Assembly (NCBI GenBank): GCA_964582225.1
Contig: CAZORA010000001.1
Span: 62,001 to 126,000, forward strand
Source of the DNA: Dokdonella_A sp964582225
GTDB lineage: Bacteria > Pseudomonadota > Gammaproteobacteria > Xanthomonadales > Rhodanobacteraceae
Length of the DNA: 64,000 nucleotides
Direction: 5' to 3'
A program made the position numbers and the translations under genes. Of the stretch, positions 42,579-52,416 are shown piece after piece. The number at the start of each line of letters is the position of its first letter. The stretch's first letter is position 1. The notes below the pieces were generated by a model. The model worked only from the letters and a program-made list of their open reading frames with translations. It made no database searches and had not been told where the DNA came from.

Positions 42579-42618
42579 GACATGACGAGACCACAACCCC
42601 CTCAACAGGAGCAGGACC

Positions 42619-44076
42619 ATGCGTTCCGACGATCTCAAGCGCACGCAGCTCACCACCGATTTCGGCGCCCCGGTGCCCGACAACCAGAACAGCCTCACCG
42701 CCGGGCCGCGCGGCCCCCTGCTGGCGCAGGACGTGTGGCTGCACGAAAAGCTCGCCAACTTCGTGCGCGAAGTGATCCCCGAGCGGCGCATGCACGCCAA
42801 GGGTTCGGGCGCCTTCGGCACCTTCACCGTCACCCACGATATCAGCCGCTACACCCGCGCCAAGCTGTTCGAGAAGGTCGGCAAGAAGACCGAACTGTTC
42901 GCCCGTTTCACCACCGTGGCCGGCGAGCGCGGCGCCGCCGACGCCGAGCGCGACATCCGCGGCTTCGCCCTCAAGTTCTACACCGAAGAGGGCAACTGGG
43001 ACATGGTCGGCAACAACACGCCGGTGTTCTTCATCCGCGATCCGCTCAAGTTTCCCGACCTCAACAAGGCGGTCAAGCGCTGCCCGCACACCAACCTGCG
43101 CAGCGCCACCTACAACTGGGACTACTGGACCCTGCTGCCGGAAGCGCTGCATCAGGTGACGGTGGTGATGAGCGATCGCGGCATCCCCGCCAGCTACCGC
43201 CACATGCACGGCTTCGGCTCCCACACCTACAGCTTCTGGAACGCGGCCGGCGAGCGCTTCTGGGTGAAGTTCCACTTCCGCACCCAGCAGGGCATCAAGA
43301 ACCTCACGGACGCCGAGGCCGAGGCGCTGATCGGCAGGGATCGCGAGAGCCACCAGCGCGACCTCTTCGATGCGATCGAGCGCCGCGACTACCCCAGGTG
43401 GACGATGTACGTGCAGGTGATGCCGGAGGCGGACGCCGAGAGGGTGCCCTATCACCCCTTCGACCTCACCAAGGTGTGGCCGCACGGCGACTATCCGCTG
43501 ATCGAAGTCGGCGAGTTCGAGCTCAACCGCAATCCGAACAACTTCTTCGCCGACGTCGAGCAGAGCGCGTTCGCGCCGTCGAACCTGGTGCCGGGCATCG
43601 GCGTGTCGCCGGACCGCATGCTGCAGGCGCGGCTCTTCAACTACGCCGACGCCCAGCGCTACCGCCTCGGCACCAACTACCAGCAGATCCCGGTCAACGC
43701 CGCGCGCTGCCCGGTGCACAGCAACCACCGCGACGGCATCGGCCGGGTCGACGGCAACTACGGCAGCCTGCCGCACTATGAGCCGAACAGCTTCCACCAG
43801 TGGCAGCAGCAGCCCGACTACCGCGAGCCGCCGCTGAAGATCGACGGCAGCGCCAACCACTGGGATTTCCGCGCGGACGACGCCGACTACTACCGGCAGC
43901 CCGGCGACCTGTTCCGTCTGATGAGCCCCGCGCAGCAGCAGGTGCTGTTCGACAACACCGCTCGCGCCATGGGCGACGCGCCGGAGTTCATCCAGCGTCG
44001 CCACGTCGACAACTGCAGCAAGGCGGACCCGGCCTACGGCGCCGGGGTGGCCAGGGCGCTCGGGCTGACGGGCTGA
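42619..44076 (+). CDS. Monofunctional haem catalase, small-subunit type
   Basis: A 485-residue catalase that dismutates hydrogen peroxide. The catalytic His59 is in RRMHAKGSGAFGTF, Asn is in MVGNNTPVFFIRD, and the proximal haem ligand Tyr342 is in ARLFNYADAQRYRLG. The length and absence of a C-terminal flavodoxin-like domain place it in the small-subunit clade. A ribosome site (CAGGAG) is 8 nt before the ATG. It is divergent from the M28 peptidase and preceded by a promoter resembling that of ahpC. The 201 bp after its stop (44077-44277), before the convergent ligA end, hold nothing recognised. Confidence 0.96.
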   Translation: MRSDDLKRTQLTTDFGAPVPDNQNSLTAGPRGPLLAQDVWLHEKLANFVREVIPERRMHAKGSGAFGTFTVTHDISRYTRAKLFEKVGKKTELFARFTTVAGERGAADAERDIRGFALKFYTEEGNWDMVGNNTPVFFIRDPLKFPDLNKAVKRCPHTNLRSATYNWDYWTLLPEALHQVTVVMSDRGIPASYRHMHGFGSHTYSFWNAAGERFWVKFHFRTQQGIKNLTDAEAEALIGRDRESHQRDLFDAIERRDYPRWTMYVQVMPEADAERVPYHPFDLTKVWPHGDYPLIEVGEFELNRNPNNFFADVEQSAFAPSNLVPGIGVSPDRMLQARLFNYADAQRYRLGTNYQQIPVNAARCPVHSNHRDGIGRVDGNYGSLPHYEPNSFHQWQQQPDYREPPLKIDGSANHWDFRADDADYYRQPGDLFRLMSPAQQQVLFDNTARAMGDAPEFIQRRHVDNCSKADPAYGAGVARALGLTG

Positions 44077-44277
44077 GCGCGCGCGAACCGGCGGGCGACG
44101 GGGTCGCTTCGATCACGCCGTCCGCCGGCTCGCGGCCGTCTCGAACTCGCGCGGGTCACCGAGCCCGCTGCCGGATCGCGGCTTTCGCGCTCCGGCATTT
44201 CTTTGCGTGGCGTTCGAGCGCCGCCGCCCTACGGCCGGCGGGAGCTCAGGACCGAGCGCGCCGCAGCACGATCCCGA

Positions 44278-46659
44278 TCAGGCCTTGTCGCGAAGGCGCG
44301 GCAGCTCGCGCTGCAGGAGCTCGACGAAGCGCGCCTCGTCCCACACCTCGACGCCGAGCTCGCGCGCGCGCTCAAGCTTGGAGCCGGCCTCGGCGCCGGC
44401 GATCACGAAGCGGGTCTTTTTCGACACGCTGCCGGCGACCTTGGCGCCGAGCGCCTCGAGCTTCTCACGAGCCTCGTCGCGAGTGAAGCCCGACAGCGTG
44501 CCGGTCAACACCACGGTCTCGCCATCGAGCGGAAGCCGCGCCGCTTCGGCGACGCCGGCGAGCGCTGCGCGAAGCTCGACGAGCGCATCCAGACTGCGCT
44601 CGAGCAGCGAGCGATGGCTGCGCTCACGACGCCAGTCGACGAAAGCGGCGGCGACTTCGGCCGGCAGCCCGAGCGCACCGAGCTCGCGTTCCGCAATGTC
44701 GCGCAGCGCCTGCGGATCGGCGAGCGCGGCGGCTAGCTGGCGCGCCCGCACCTCGGTCAGCTTCGGCACCTCGAGCGCGGCCAGGACCCGAGCGGGATCG
44801 AGCGCCTCGCGCAGCTTCGGCGACGGCGGATGCGCGTCCGTGACCCGCACGCCGCCGGCGAGCAGCGCGTCGATCACCTGCTGATTGCCCGGCTGCTGGA
44901 AAAAGGCGCCGATCGAGCGCGCCACCGCGCCGCCGACGTCCGGAACGAGCTTGAACAGCGGCCACGGCAGGCGGCGAATGCGCTCCAGATCGCCGAACCA
45001 GAGCGCCAGTGCCTTCGCCGTGCTTTCGCCCACATGGCCGATGCCGAGCCCGTACAAAAAGCGCTCCAGCGTGGTGCGGCGGCTGGCGTCGATCGCGGAG
45101 AGCAAGTTTTCCGCCCACTTGGTCGCGACCTTGCCAGCCTTGACCGTCTCCGGCGTGCTGCCGTCGCGCGCGTCGGCGCGGCGCTTCATCTCCAGCAGGT
45201 CGGCCAGCTGCAGGCGGTACAGATCGGCCACCGAGTGCAGATAGCCGAACTCGACCAGATCTTCGATGTAGCGCTCGCCGAGGCCGCCGATGTCCATGGC
45301 GCGGCGCGAGCCGAAGTGGAAGATGGCCTGGCTGCGCTGCGCGGCGCAGGTCAGTTCGCCCGTGCAGCGGGCGACCGCCTCGCCTGCCTCGCGCACGATG
45401 TCGGAGCCGCAGACCGGACAGGTCGCCGGCATCCGCCAGCGCGCGGTGCCAGCGGGCCGGCGCTCGGGAACCACGCGCACCACTTCCGGAATGACGTCGC
45501 CGGCGCGACGCACGATCACGGTGTCACCGACGCGCACGTCCAGCCCGGCGACGTGGTCGGCATTGTGCAGGGTCGCGCTGCTGACCGTGACGCCGCCGAC
45601 GAAGACCGGCGCGAGGCTCGCGGTCGGGGTAGCCGCGCCGGTGCGCCCGATCTGTACCTCGATGGCCTCGACGGTGGTCTGCCTTTCCTGCGCCGGGAAC
45701 TTGTGCGCGATCGCCCAGCGTGGGTTGCGGCCGACATTGCCGAGAACGCGCTGCTCGGCGCGATCGTTGAGCTTGTAGACCACTCCGTCGATGTCGAAAG
45801 GCAGGCTTGGGCGTTCGGCGCCAATTCGCGCGTAGTAGGCGAGGCAGCCCGCGGCGCCGCGCGCGGTACCGACCAGATGGCTGACCGGGAAGCCCCAGGC
45901 GTGAAGCTGCTGCAGCATTGCCGAATGGGTGGAGGGCAGCGCGCCGCCCTCGACTGTGCCGACGTCGTAGGCATAGAAGGCCAGCGGGCGGCTCGCACTC
46001 ACCCGCGGATCGAGCTGGCGCAGGCTGCCGGCGGCGCCATTGCGGGGGTTGACCAGCGGCTTGATCTTGCCGCCGGAGGCGAGCGCGCGCGCGTTGTAGC
46101 GCTCGAAGCCGGCGTGCGGCATGTAGACCTCGCCGCGCACTTCGAGTGTGCTCGGCCAGCCGCTGCCGCGCAGCTTCAGCGGGATCGCCTTGACGGTGCG
46201 CAGGTTCGCGCTCACGTCCTCGCCGGTTTCGCCGTCGCCGCGGGTCGAGCCGAGCACGAAGCGACCGGCCTCGTAGCGCAGGCTGATTGCCAGGCCGTCG
46301 AACTTCGGCTCGACCGAAAACTCGAGATCCGTCTGACCGACGCGCTCTTCGAGACCGCGCACGAAATCGCGCAGCTCCTCTTCGCTGAAGGCGTTGGCGA
46401 GCGACAACATCTGCGGCGCGTGGCGTACCTTCGCAAAAGCGTCCGAGGGCCGCGCGCCGACGCGCCGGGTCGGCGAGTCGGCGCTGGCGAGCTCGGGGTG
46501 CGCGGCTTCGAGCGCCACCAGCTCGCGAAACAGGCGATCGTACTCGGCGTCGGCCAGGGTCGGATCGTCGAGCACGTAGTAGCGATAGTTGGCGTCTTCG
46601 AGCGCGGCGCGAAGCTCGGCCGCGCGGGCCGCCGAATCAAGATCTCGCGATTGCTTCAT
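44278..46659 (-). CDS. ligA: NAD-dependent DNA ligase LigA, long form
   Basis: A 793-residue ligase that seals nicks during replication and repair. Order of domains: Ia (about 1-65), adenylation domain with catalytic Lys119 in EPKFDGLA, OB fold (about 330-410), a four-Cys zinc finger (CPVCGSDIVREAGEAVARC..C), a helix-hairpin-helix region, and a C-terminal BRCT domain (GETVVLTGTLSGFTRDEAREKLEALGAKVAGSVSKKTRFVIAG). It is about 120 residues longer than the E. coli enzyme, mostly by a large insertion in the helix-hairpin-helix region (about 600-700) and a short one around KRRADARDGSTPETVKAGKV. Long LigA proteins are typical of Xanthomonadales. It is divergent from the M14 peptidase gene. Confidence 0.96.
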   Translation of the reverse strand: MKQSRDLDSAARAAELRAALEDANYRYYVLDDPTLADAEYDRLFRELVALEAAHPELASADSPTRRVGARPSDAFAKVRHAPQMLSLANAFSEEELRDFVRGLEERVGQTDLEFSVEPKFDGLAISLRYEAGRFVLGSTRGDGETGEDVSANLRTVKAIPLKLRGSGWPSTLEVRGEVYMPHAGFERYNARALASGGKIKPLVNPRNGAAGSLRQLDPRVSASRPLAFYAYDVGTVEGGALPSTHSAMLQQLHAWGFPVSHLVGTARGAAGCLAYYARIGAERPSLPFDIDGVVYKLNDRAEQRVLGNVGRNPRWAIAHKFPAQERQTTVEAIEVQIGRTGAATPTASLAPVFVGGVTVSSATLHNADHVAGLDVRVGDTVIVRRAGDVIPEVVRVVPERRPAGTARWRMPATCPVCGSDIVREAGEAVARCTGELTCAAQRSQAIFHFGSRRAMDIGGLGERYIEDLVEFGYLHSVADLYRLQLADLLEMKRRADARDGSTPETVKAGKVATKWAENLLSAIDASRRTTLERFLYGLGIGHVGESTAKALALWFGDLERIRRLPWPLFKLVPDVGGAVARSIGAFFQQPGNQQVIDALLAGGVRVTDAHPPSPKLREALDPARVLAALEVPKLTEVRARQLAAALADPQALRDIAERELGALGLPAEVAAAFVDWRRERSHRSLLERSLDALVELRAALAGVAEAARLPLDGETVVLTGTLSGFTRDEAREKLEALGAKVAGSVSKKTRFVIAGAEAGSKLERARELGVEVWDEARFVELLQRELPRLRDKA

Positions 46660-46789
46660 GCAGCGAATTCTGACACTGGCGCGACGCGAAAGCTGAGTTG
46701 CATGGAAACCGCGGACGATGACGCTGCGCTGCAACACGACGCGCGCCGCGCAGCTCACTATGCTACGCGCTTTCGCCGCTGGAAAACCG

Positions 46790-49015
46790 ATGCGCAAACT
46801 GCTGCTTGCGACGGCGCTTGCCTGCGCCACGATGACGGCCGCTCAGGCCGACGAATGGGTGGTCGAGGCTCATTATCCGGATCGCGCGACGATGCTTCGC
46901 GCAACCTCCAAATTCCAGCATGTGAAGGTCGACGCCGAACGACAGGTGCTGCGCCTCGACACCGATGATGCGGGCATCGAAGCGCTGCAGCGGGCCGGGC
47001 TCACGGTCCGCGTCGACGTGGCCGGCACCGCCGAGCTGCGTGGGTTCCTGGAGCGGATCCGCGAAGCCATGCGCAGCAACCTTCCAGCGGTGAACCCGAA
47101 CGGCTATCCGTCGATCCCGGGCTACTCCTGCTACCGCACGGTGGAGGGCGCCTACCAGACCATGGACGATCTGGTCGCGGCCGAACCTGGCTTGGCCGAA
47201 GTCCACGAGATCGGCCCGAGCTGGGAGAAGACGCAGAATCCGGCGAACGGCTACACCATGCGCGCCTTGCGGGTCACCAACCTCGCCACCGCGGCCAGCG
47301 ATCCCGAGCGTCCGGTGTTCGCCGCTTTCGGCTCGATCCATGCCCGCGAGTACACTCCGGCGGAGCTGCTGACGCGGATGGCGGAATGGCTGATCACGGG
47401 CTATGGCGTCGACCCGGAAGCCTCCTGGCTGGTGGACCACGTCGACTTCCGCCTGATCCTGATGGCGAATCCGGACGGACGCAAGAAGGCCGAAGCCGGC
47501 GAGTCCTGGCGCAAGAACACCAACTCGATCGACGGCTACTGCGGATACTGGTGGGGCGACAGCGGCATCGACCTGAACCGCAACTTCCCCTTCCACTGGC
47601 ATACCACCGGCGAGGAGGGCTCGAGCAGCGACCCCTGCGACGAAACTTTCCGCGGGCTGAGCGCCGGTTCCGAGCCCGAGACGCAGAACCTGGTCACCTA
47701 CGTGGCCGGCGCGCCTAGCGGCGGTGTCTACGCCGGCGGGGTGCTGCCCGATCGCCGGCCGGACGACCTGACGACGCCGGCACCGGACGACTACGCCGGC
47801 CTCTTCTTCGACATCCACAGCTACTCGCAGCTGGTGCTGTGGTCCTGGGGCGACACCTACTCCGCAGCGCCGAACGACCCCGCCCTGCGCACTCTCGGGC
47901 GGCGCATGGCCTGGTTCAACGGCTACACGCCGCAGGCCGCGGTCGAGCTCTATCCGACCGACGGCACTACGGACGACACTTTCTACGGCGTACTCGGCGC
48001 GCCTTCGTACACGATCGAGCTGGGCACCAGCTTCTTCGAGTCCTGCGGCAGCTTCGAAAGCGCGACCTTCCCCAAGAACTTCGACGCGCTGCGCTACACG
48101 GCGCGCGCGGCGAGCGCGCCCTATCGCCTGCCGGCCGGCCCCGACACTTACGACCTCAGCGCCTCCGCGGCGCAGCAGGGCGGCGGCGGCTGGTACGTGA
48201 GCCTCGAGGCAAACGTGAGCGACAGCCGCTACAACCAGTCCAACGGCAGCCAGACCACCTACAACATCAGCGGCGCCAACGCCTATATCGACCGCCTGCC
48301 CTGGGAAGCGGGCGCCGCACCGATCGCACTTACGGCGAGCGACGGCAGCTTCGACGCCAAGACCGAAGCGGTCGAGGGCAATTTGAGCCTCGCCGGCCTC
48401 ACGCCGGGGCGGCATATCGTCTACGTGCAGGGCGTCAACGTGCGCAACGGCGGTACGCCCGGAACGCCCAACGCGGTGTTCATCGAAGTGCCGCCGAGCG
48501 GCGTCCAGGTCGTCGTGAGCACGGCGGTCGCGGGCGCCGGCAGCATCGATCCGCCGGGCCCGGTGACCGCCGACGCGGGAACCACCCTGAGCTTTTCGAT
48601 CCTGCCTGATCTCGGGCATCACGTGGCACAGGTCGACGGCTGCGGCGGCAGCTATGCCGAGCCGATCTGGACCACGGCGCCCTTGAGCGCGGACTGCACC
48701 GTCAGCGCCAGCTTCGCGCCGGACCAGCACACGATCGGCGGAACCCTCAGCGGGCTCACCGGCGCCGGGCTCCGCCTCGAGCTCAACCATCTGCTGCAGC
48801 TCAACGTCCCCGCCCACGCCAGCGACTTCCAGTTCCCTGGCGGCCTCGACTGGGGTTCGAGCTACGCGGTCACGATCGCGCAGCAGCCGAACTGTCTGCT
48901 CTGCAGCGTGAGCCGCGGCAGCGGCGTGGTCAGCGGCGACGTCACCGACGTGGAAGTCGACTGCGCGCCCGATCCGGGCGACCTGATCTTCCGCGACGAC
49001 TTCGAGACGCCCTGA
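46790..49015 (+). CDS. Secreted M14-family zinc carboxypeptidase
   Basis: A 741-residue preproprotein: signal peptide (about 1-20, TMTAAQADEW), pro-region (about 21-100), M14 domain (about 115-440) with zinc ligands His184 and Glu187 in GSIHAREYTPAE and His343 in FFDIHSYSQ, and catalytic Glu410 in YTIELGTSFF. Beyond it: a beta module (450-565), an InlB B-repeat-like domain (573-643), a C-terminal domain (647-725), and a tail GDLIFRDDFETP. The last two are shared with the S1 protease at 37331. A GGAAAA ribosome site precedes the ATG at 46790; 46760 is an alternative start with a longer signal peptide. It probably cleaves C-terminal residues outside the cell. Confidence 0.9.
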   Translation: MRKLLLATALACATMTAAQADEWVVEAHYPDRATMLRATSKFQHVKVDAERQVLRLDTDDAGIEALQRAGLTVRVDVAGTAELRGFLERIREAMRSNLPAVNPNGYPSIPGYSCYRTVEGAYQTMDDLVAAEPGLAEVHEIGPSWEKTQNPANGYTMRALRVTNLATAASDPERPVFAAFGSIHAREYTPAELLTRMAEWLITGYGVDPEASWLVDHVDFRLILMANPDGRKKAEAGESWRKNTNSIDGYCGYWWGDSGIDLNRNFPFHWHTTGEEGSSSDPCDETFRGLSAGSEPETQNLVTYVAGAPSGGVYAGGVLPDRRPDDLTTPAPDDYAGLFFDIHSYSQLVLWSWGDTYSAAPNDPALRTLGRRMAWFNGYTPQAAVELYPTDGTTDDTFYGVLGAPSYTIELGTSFFESCGSFESATFPKNFDALRYTARAASAPYRLPAGPDTYDLSASAAQQGGGGWYVSLEANVSDSRYNQSNGSQTTYNISGANAYIDRLPWEAGAAPIALTASDGSFDAKTEAVEGNLSLAGLTPGRHIVYVQGVNVRNGGTPGTPNAVFIEVPPSGVQVVVSTAVAGAGSIDPPGPVTADAGTTLSFSILPDLGHHVAQVDGCGGSYAEPIWTTAPLSADCTVSASFAPDQHTIGGTLSGLTGAGLRLELNHLLQLNVPAHASDFQFPGGLDWGSSYAVTIAQQPNCLLCSVSRGSGVVSGDVTDVEVDCAPDPGDLIFRDDFETP

Positions 49016-49048
49016 GGCGTCGCCGGCCAAAAGCTGCCGCGGCGGCGC

Positions 49049-50962
49049 TCAGCCGCCGCGGGCCAGATCGATGAAGGCCTCGTCCTCGACCAGCGCGCAG
49101 ATGCCGCGAATATCGGCGTCCAGCGCGCGGTCGCGGCGCAGGAAATCGATACGGCCGCGGATCATCGCGCGGGCGACCTCCACCGCATCCCCCGGACGGA
49201 AGGCATCGCCCGTCGCGAGCGCGGCCATCAGCGCCTGCACTTCGACCTCGAACGCGGCGCGCGCCGGATCGGCCGGATCCGGCGCGTTGACGATCTTCGC
49301 CGCCAGCGCCCGCCAGTCGCCGCGACGGGCCAGCCGCCGCGCCGCGTTCAGCATGTCCTGGCGGTAGTCGAGCGCCTGCGCCGCGGTATAGAGCTCGAGT
49401 GCGATCACCTGCCCCAGATTCTCGCTCATCTCCAGCACGTGGCGCGCCTCGTTGGCGCCCATCGACACGTGATCCTCGGCGTTGGCGCTGGTCGGCACCG
49501 AATAAACGCTGGCCGGATGGGCGCGGGTGGCGAGATCGTTGACCAGCGCCGCCGCGGTGTACTGCACGATCATGAAGCCGGAGTCGGTGGCGTCCTCGTT
49601 GCCGACCAGGAAGGCCGGCAGGCCGTCGCTGGTTGCCGGATCGACCAGCTTGTTGAGGCGCCGCTCGGAGATCGAGGCCAGCACCGGGATGGCCGCCTTG
49701 ACGTAGCTCATCGCCAGCGCCAGCGGCATGCCGTGGAAGTGCCCTGCGGAAATCACCTGGTGCTCGATCACGCCGTCGTCGGGCGCATCCGGGAAGATCA
49801 GCGGATTGTCGGTGACGGCGTTGAGCTCGATGTCGATCACGCGACGCGCCTGATCGAGCGCGTCACGCACGGCACCATGCACCTGCGGTGCGCAGCGCAG
49901 GCTGTAGGCATCCTGCGGCTGCAGCTTCTTGCCGCCGCGAAACGGCAGGAAGCGCGCATAGAAGGCCTCGCGGCCGTGGCGCTCGGCCGGCGGCACCCAC
50001 TGCCAGCCGAGATCGAACGGCTGGGCCCGATCCTCGGGCTCGCTCCAGGCGCGCGCCGACCAGGGGCGAAAGCTCGGCACCAGATGATAGGGAATGTCGA
50101 TCAGGGTCGAGCCTTCGAGCAGCCGGCGCAGGTGGCGCGCGGTTTCGACCTGGCCCGGATGGGGGCGCAGCGCGTGCACCTCCTCGCGCAGCGCGCCGCC
50201 GCGCCCGGCAAAGGCGTCGAGCGTCATCGCCGCGGCGAGATCCGCGGTGGCGACCAGCCCGTCCAGGCGATCGAGCGCGAGCACCGCGGTGGCGAGCATC
50301 TGCGCGGTGCCGTTGTTGAGCGCGAGACCTTCCTTGAACGACAGGCGCACGGGCTCGAGTCCGGCGCGGCGCAGCGCCTCCGCGCCGGGCAGGCGCTCGC
50401 CCTGCCAGAACGCCTCGCCGCCACCGAGCAGGACGATGGCGAGATGGGACAGCGGCGCCAGATCGCCACTGGCGCCGACCGAGCCCATGCGCGGCACCAC
50501 CGGCACCACGCCGCGGTTGAGCAACGCCGCCAGCGCCTGCAGGGTCGCCACCCGAATCCCGGAGTGGCCGTGCATCAGCGTGTTGATGCGAATCACCAGC
50601 ATCGCGCGCACCACTTCGGCACCGAACGGCTCGCCGACGCAGACCGCGTGGGTGATGATGAGATTGTGCTGCAGCTCCTCCAGCAGGCTGCGCCCGGTCG
50701 CCTCAGGATTGCCCGCCGCCAGCCCGTCGCGCGCGCGATGGGCGCCGAGCAGCTTGTCGGCGTTGCTGCCGAAGCCGGTGGTCACGCCATAGATCGGCTC
50801 GCCGCAGCGCACCTTGGCACTCAGAAAATCGGCCGCGCGCTGCACTTCGACAAGCTGTTCGGGATCGAGCTCGACTCGCGCATCATGGCGCGCCACCGCC
50901 AGCACCTGCTCGCGGCTCAGGCCACGCCCGTTCAGAGTGATCACCCTCGCGCTCGTGTTCAC
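49049..50962 (-). CDS. Histidine ammonia-lyase family enzyme, long form
   Basis: A 637-residue ammonia-lyase. It forms the MIO electrophile from Ala164-Ser165-Gly166 in MGSVGASGDLAPLSH. The active-site Tyr is in YGVTTGFGS and the selectivity His in LIITHA. SANAEDHVSMGANEARH contains the acidic residue found in histidine-specific enzymes rather than the Gln of phenylalanine/tyrosine enzymes. It is about 125 residues longer than classical HutH: an insertion at about 292-347 (VPSFRPWSARAWSEPEDRAQPFD...) and a longer C-terminal part after 540. The product with histidine would be urocanate. The start is a GTG that overlaps the hisS stop by 4 bp (GTGA). No other hut genes are in the window, so its pathway role is open. 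Confidence 0.85.
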   Translation of the reverse strand: MNTSARVITLNGRGLSREQVLAVARHDARVELDPEQLVEVQRAADFLSAKVRCGEPIYGVTTGFGSNADKLLGAHRARDGLAAGNPEATGRSLLEELQHNLIITHAVCVGEPFGAEVVRAMLVIRINTLMHGHSGIRVATLQALAALLNRGVVPVVPRMGSVGASGDLAPLSHLAIVLLGGGEAFWQGERLPGAEALRRAGLEPVRLSFKEGLALNNGTAQMLATAVLALDRLDGLVATADLAAAMTLDAFAGRGGALREEVHALRPHPGQVETARHLRRLLEGSTLIDIPYHLVPSFRPWSARAWSEPEDRAQPFDLGWQWVPPAERHGREAFYARFLPFRGGKKLQPQDAYSLRCAPQVHGAVRDALDQARRVIDIELNAVTDNPLIFPDAPDDGVIEHQVISAGHFHGMPLALAMSYVKAAIPVLASISERRLNKLVDPATSDGLPAFLVGNEDATDSGFMIVQYTAAALVNDLATRAHPASVYSVPTSANAEDHVSMGANEARHVLEMSENLGQVIALELYTAAQALDYRQDMLNAARRLARRGDWRALAAKIVNAPDPADPARAAFEVEVQALMAALATGDAFRPGDAVEVARAMIRGRIDFLRRDRALDADIRGICALVEDEAFIDLARGG

Positions 50963-52359
50963 GGCGAGTCCTCTGCAGCCGGCGCCACGGCCGCGCCCGC
51001 GAGTGCCGCGCGCAGCGCGCCGACGAGCTCCTCGCGCGGTGATTCGAACTGCCGCTCGCCGCGCAAGTCCTTGACCGTAACCGTGCCACGCGCCAGCTCA
51101 TCCGGCCCCAGCACCAGCACGAAACGGATGCCCATGCGGTCCGCGTATTTGAACTGGCGCCCGAGCCTGGATGCCTCCATGACCGTTTCGGTATTGATGC
51201 CGGCGGCGCGCAGCTCGCTCGCCAACACTAGGTTGCGCGGCAGGTCGGCTTCGTCGATCTGCGCCACCAGCGCCTGCACGGTGCTGATCACTCCCCCGAG
51301 CAATCCAGCTTCGCGCAGCTGCCAGTAGAGCCGGGTCGCGCCGATCGAGATGCCGACTCCCGGCAGGCGGGATTTCGTGTAGTGGCTGGCCAGGTCCTCG
51401 TAGCGCCCGCCCGAGCACACCGAGCCGATTTCGGGGTGCTCGTCGAGAATCGTCTCGTAGACGGTCCCCGTGTAGTAGTCGAGACCGCGCGCGATCGACA
51501 GATTCAGCGCGAAGTGCGTTTCCGGCACGCCGAAGGCCTTGATGAGCTGCAGCACTTCGCGGAGCTCCGCGCGGCCCTGCGCAAGCACCTCGCCACCTTC
51601 ACCGAGTGCATCCAGCCGCTTCAGCGCTTCGGCCAGTGAGTGTGAGCGAAAGCCGACGAAGTCGAGCAGCGCGTCGACGCTCGCCGCGTCGAGGCCGAAA
51701 TCCATACCGGCGAGGCTCGCCCGCACCGCCTGGGCGCCGCGCTTGTCGAGCTTGTCCACCTCGCGCAGCACGGCGGCCTGGCGCTCGCCGTCGGCGACGC
51801 CGAGCTTCTCCAGCCAGCCGCGCATCAGCTTGCGGTTATTGATCTGGATACAGAAGCCGCCGAGATCGAGCTCGCGGAACACGCTGTAGATGACCGCCGG
51901 AATCTCGGCGTCGTGGCGCACCGACAGCTGATCCTTGCCGATCACGTCGATGTCGCACTGGTAGAACTCGCGAAAGCGCCCGCGCTGCGCGCGCTCGCCG
52001 CGGTAGACGCGCTGCATCTGGTAGCGGCGGAACGGAAAGGCCAGCTCGCGCTCGTGCTCGGCCACGTAGCGGGCCAGCGGCACGGTGAGGTCGAAGCGCA
52101 GCGCGAGCTCCGGCAGCGCGCCCTCGCGCGAGGCCTGCAGGGCACCGGTCGACTGCACGAAGTACACCTGCCGCTCGGTCTCGCCACCCTGCTTGGTCAG
52201 CAGCACCTCGCTCAGCTCGATCGCCGGCGTCTCCACGGGCAGAAAGCCGAAGCGCTCGTAGTTGCGGCGAATGGTCGCCAGCATGTCCTGGAAGGCCACC
52301 TGATCGAGCGGCAGCAGTTCGAGTACGCCCGGCATGGTGCGGGCCTGGGTGATGGTCAT
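50959..52359 (-). CDS. hisS: Histidyl-tRNA synthetase
   Basis: A 466-residue class II synthetase that charges tRNA-His. Motif 2 reads RYQMQRVYRGERAQRGRFREFYQCDIDVIG; the histidine-specific loops are GLDYYTGTVYETILD and SVCSGGRYEDL; motif 3 is PGVGISIGATRLYWQL. A C-terminal anticodon-binding domain spans about 370-455. AAGGAT precedes the ATG at 52359. The gene ends inside the start of the ammonia-lyase gene, so both share a transcript and ribosome traffic. Upstream in-frame codons to 52473 belong to the repeat element, not the gene. Confidence 0.95.
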   Translation of the reverse strand: MTITQARTMPGVLELLPLDQVAFQDMLATIRRNYERFGFLPVETPAIELSEVLLTKQGGETERQVYFVQSTGALQASREGALPELALRFDLTVPLARYVAEHERELAFPFRRYQMQRVYRGERAQRGRFREFYQCDIDVIGKDQLSVRHDAEIPAVIYSVFRELDLGGFCIQINNRKLMRGWLEKLGVADGERQAAVLREVDKLDKRGAQAVRASLAGMDFGLDAASVDALLDFVGFRSHSLAEALKRLDALGEGGEVLAQGRAELREVLQLIKAFGVPETHFALNLSIARGLDYYTGTVYETILDEHPEIGSVCSGGRYEDLASHYTKSRLPGVGISIGATRLYWQLREAGLLGGVISTVQALVAQIDEADLPRNLVLASELRAAGINTETVMEASRLGRQFKYADRMGIRFVLVLGPDELARGTVTVKDLRGERQFESPREELVGALRAALAGAAVAPAAEDSP

Positions 52360-52416
52360 CGCTATCCTTCGATCAAACCTCGCGCGCCCCGCGGCGCGCG
52401 CGCATGAAAGCCCACT

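Noticed and set aside
49049..50962. Tyrosine ammonia-lyase of an aryl-polyene pigment pathway
   Set aside because: The SANAEDHVSMG segment has the acidic residue of histidine-type enzymes, and no pigment genes are near; kept as histidine-type with some doubt.
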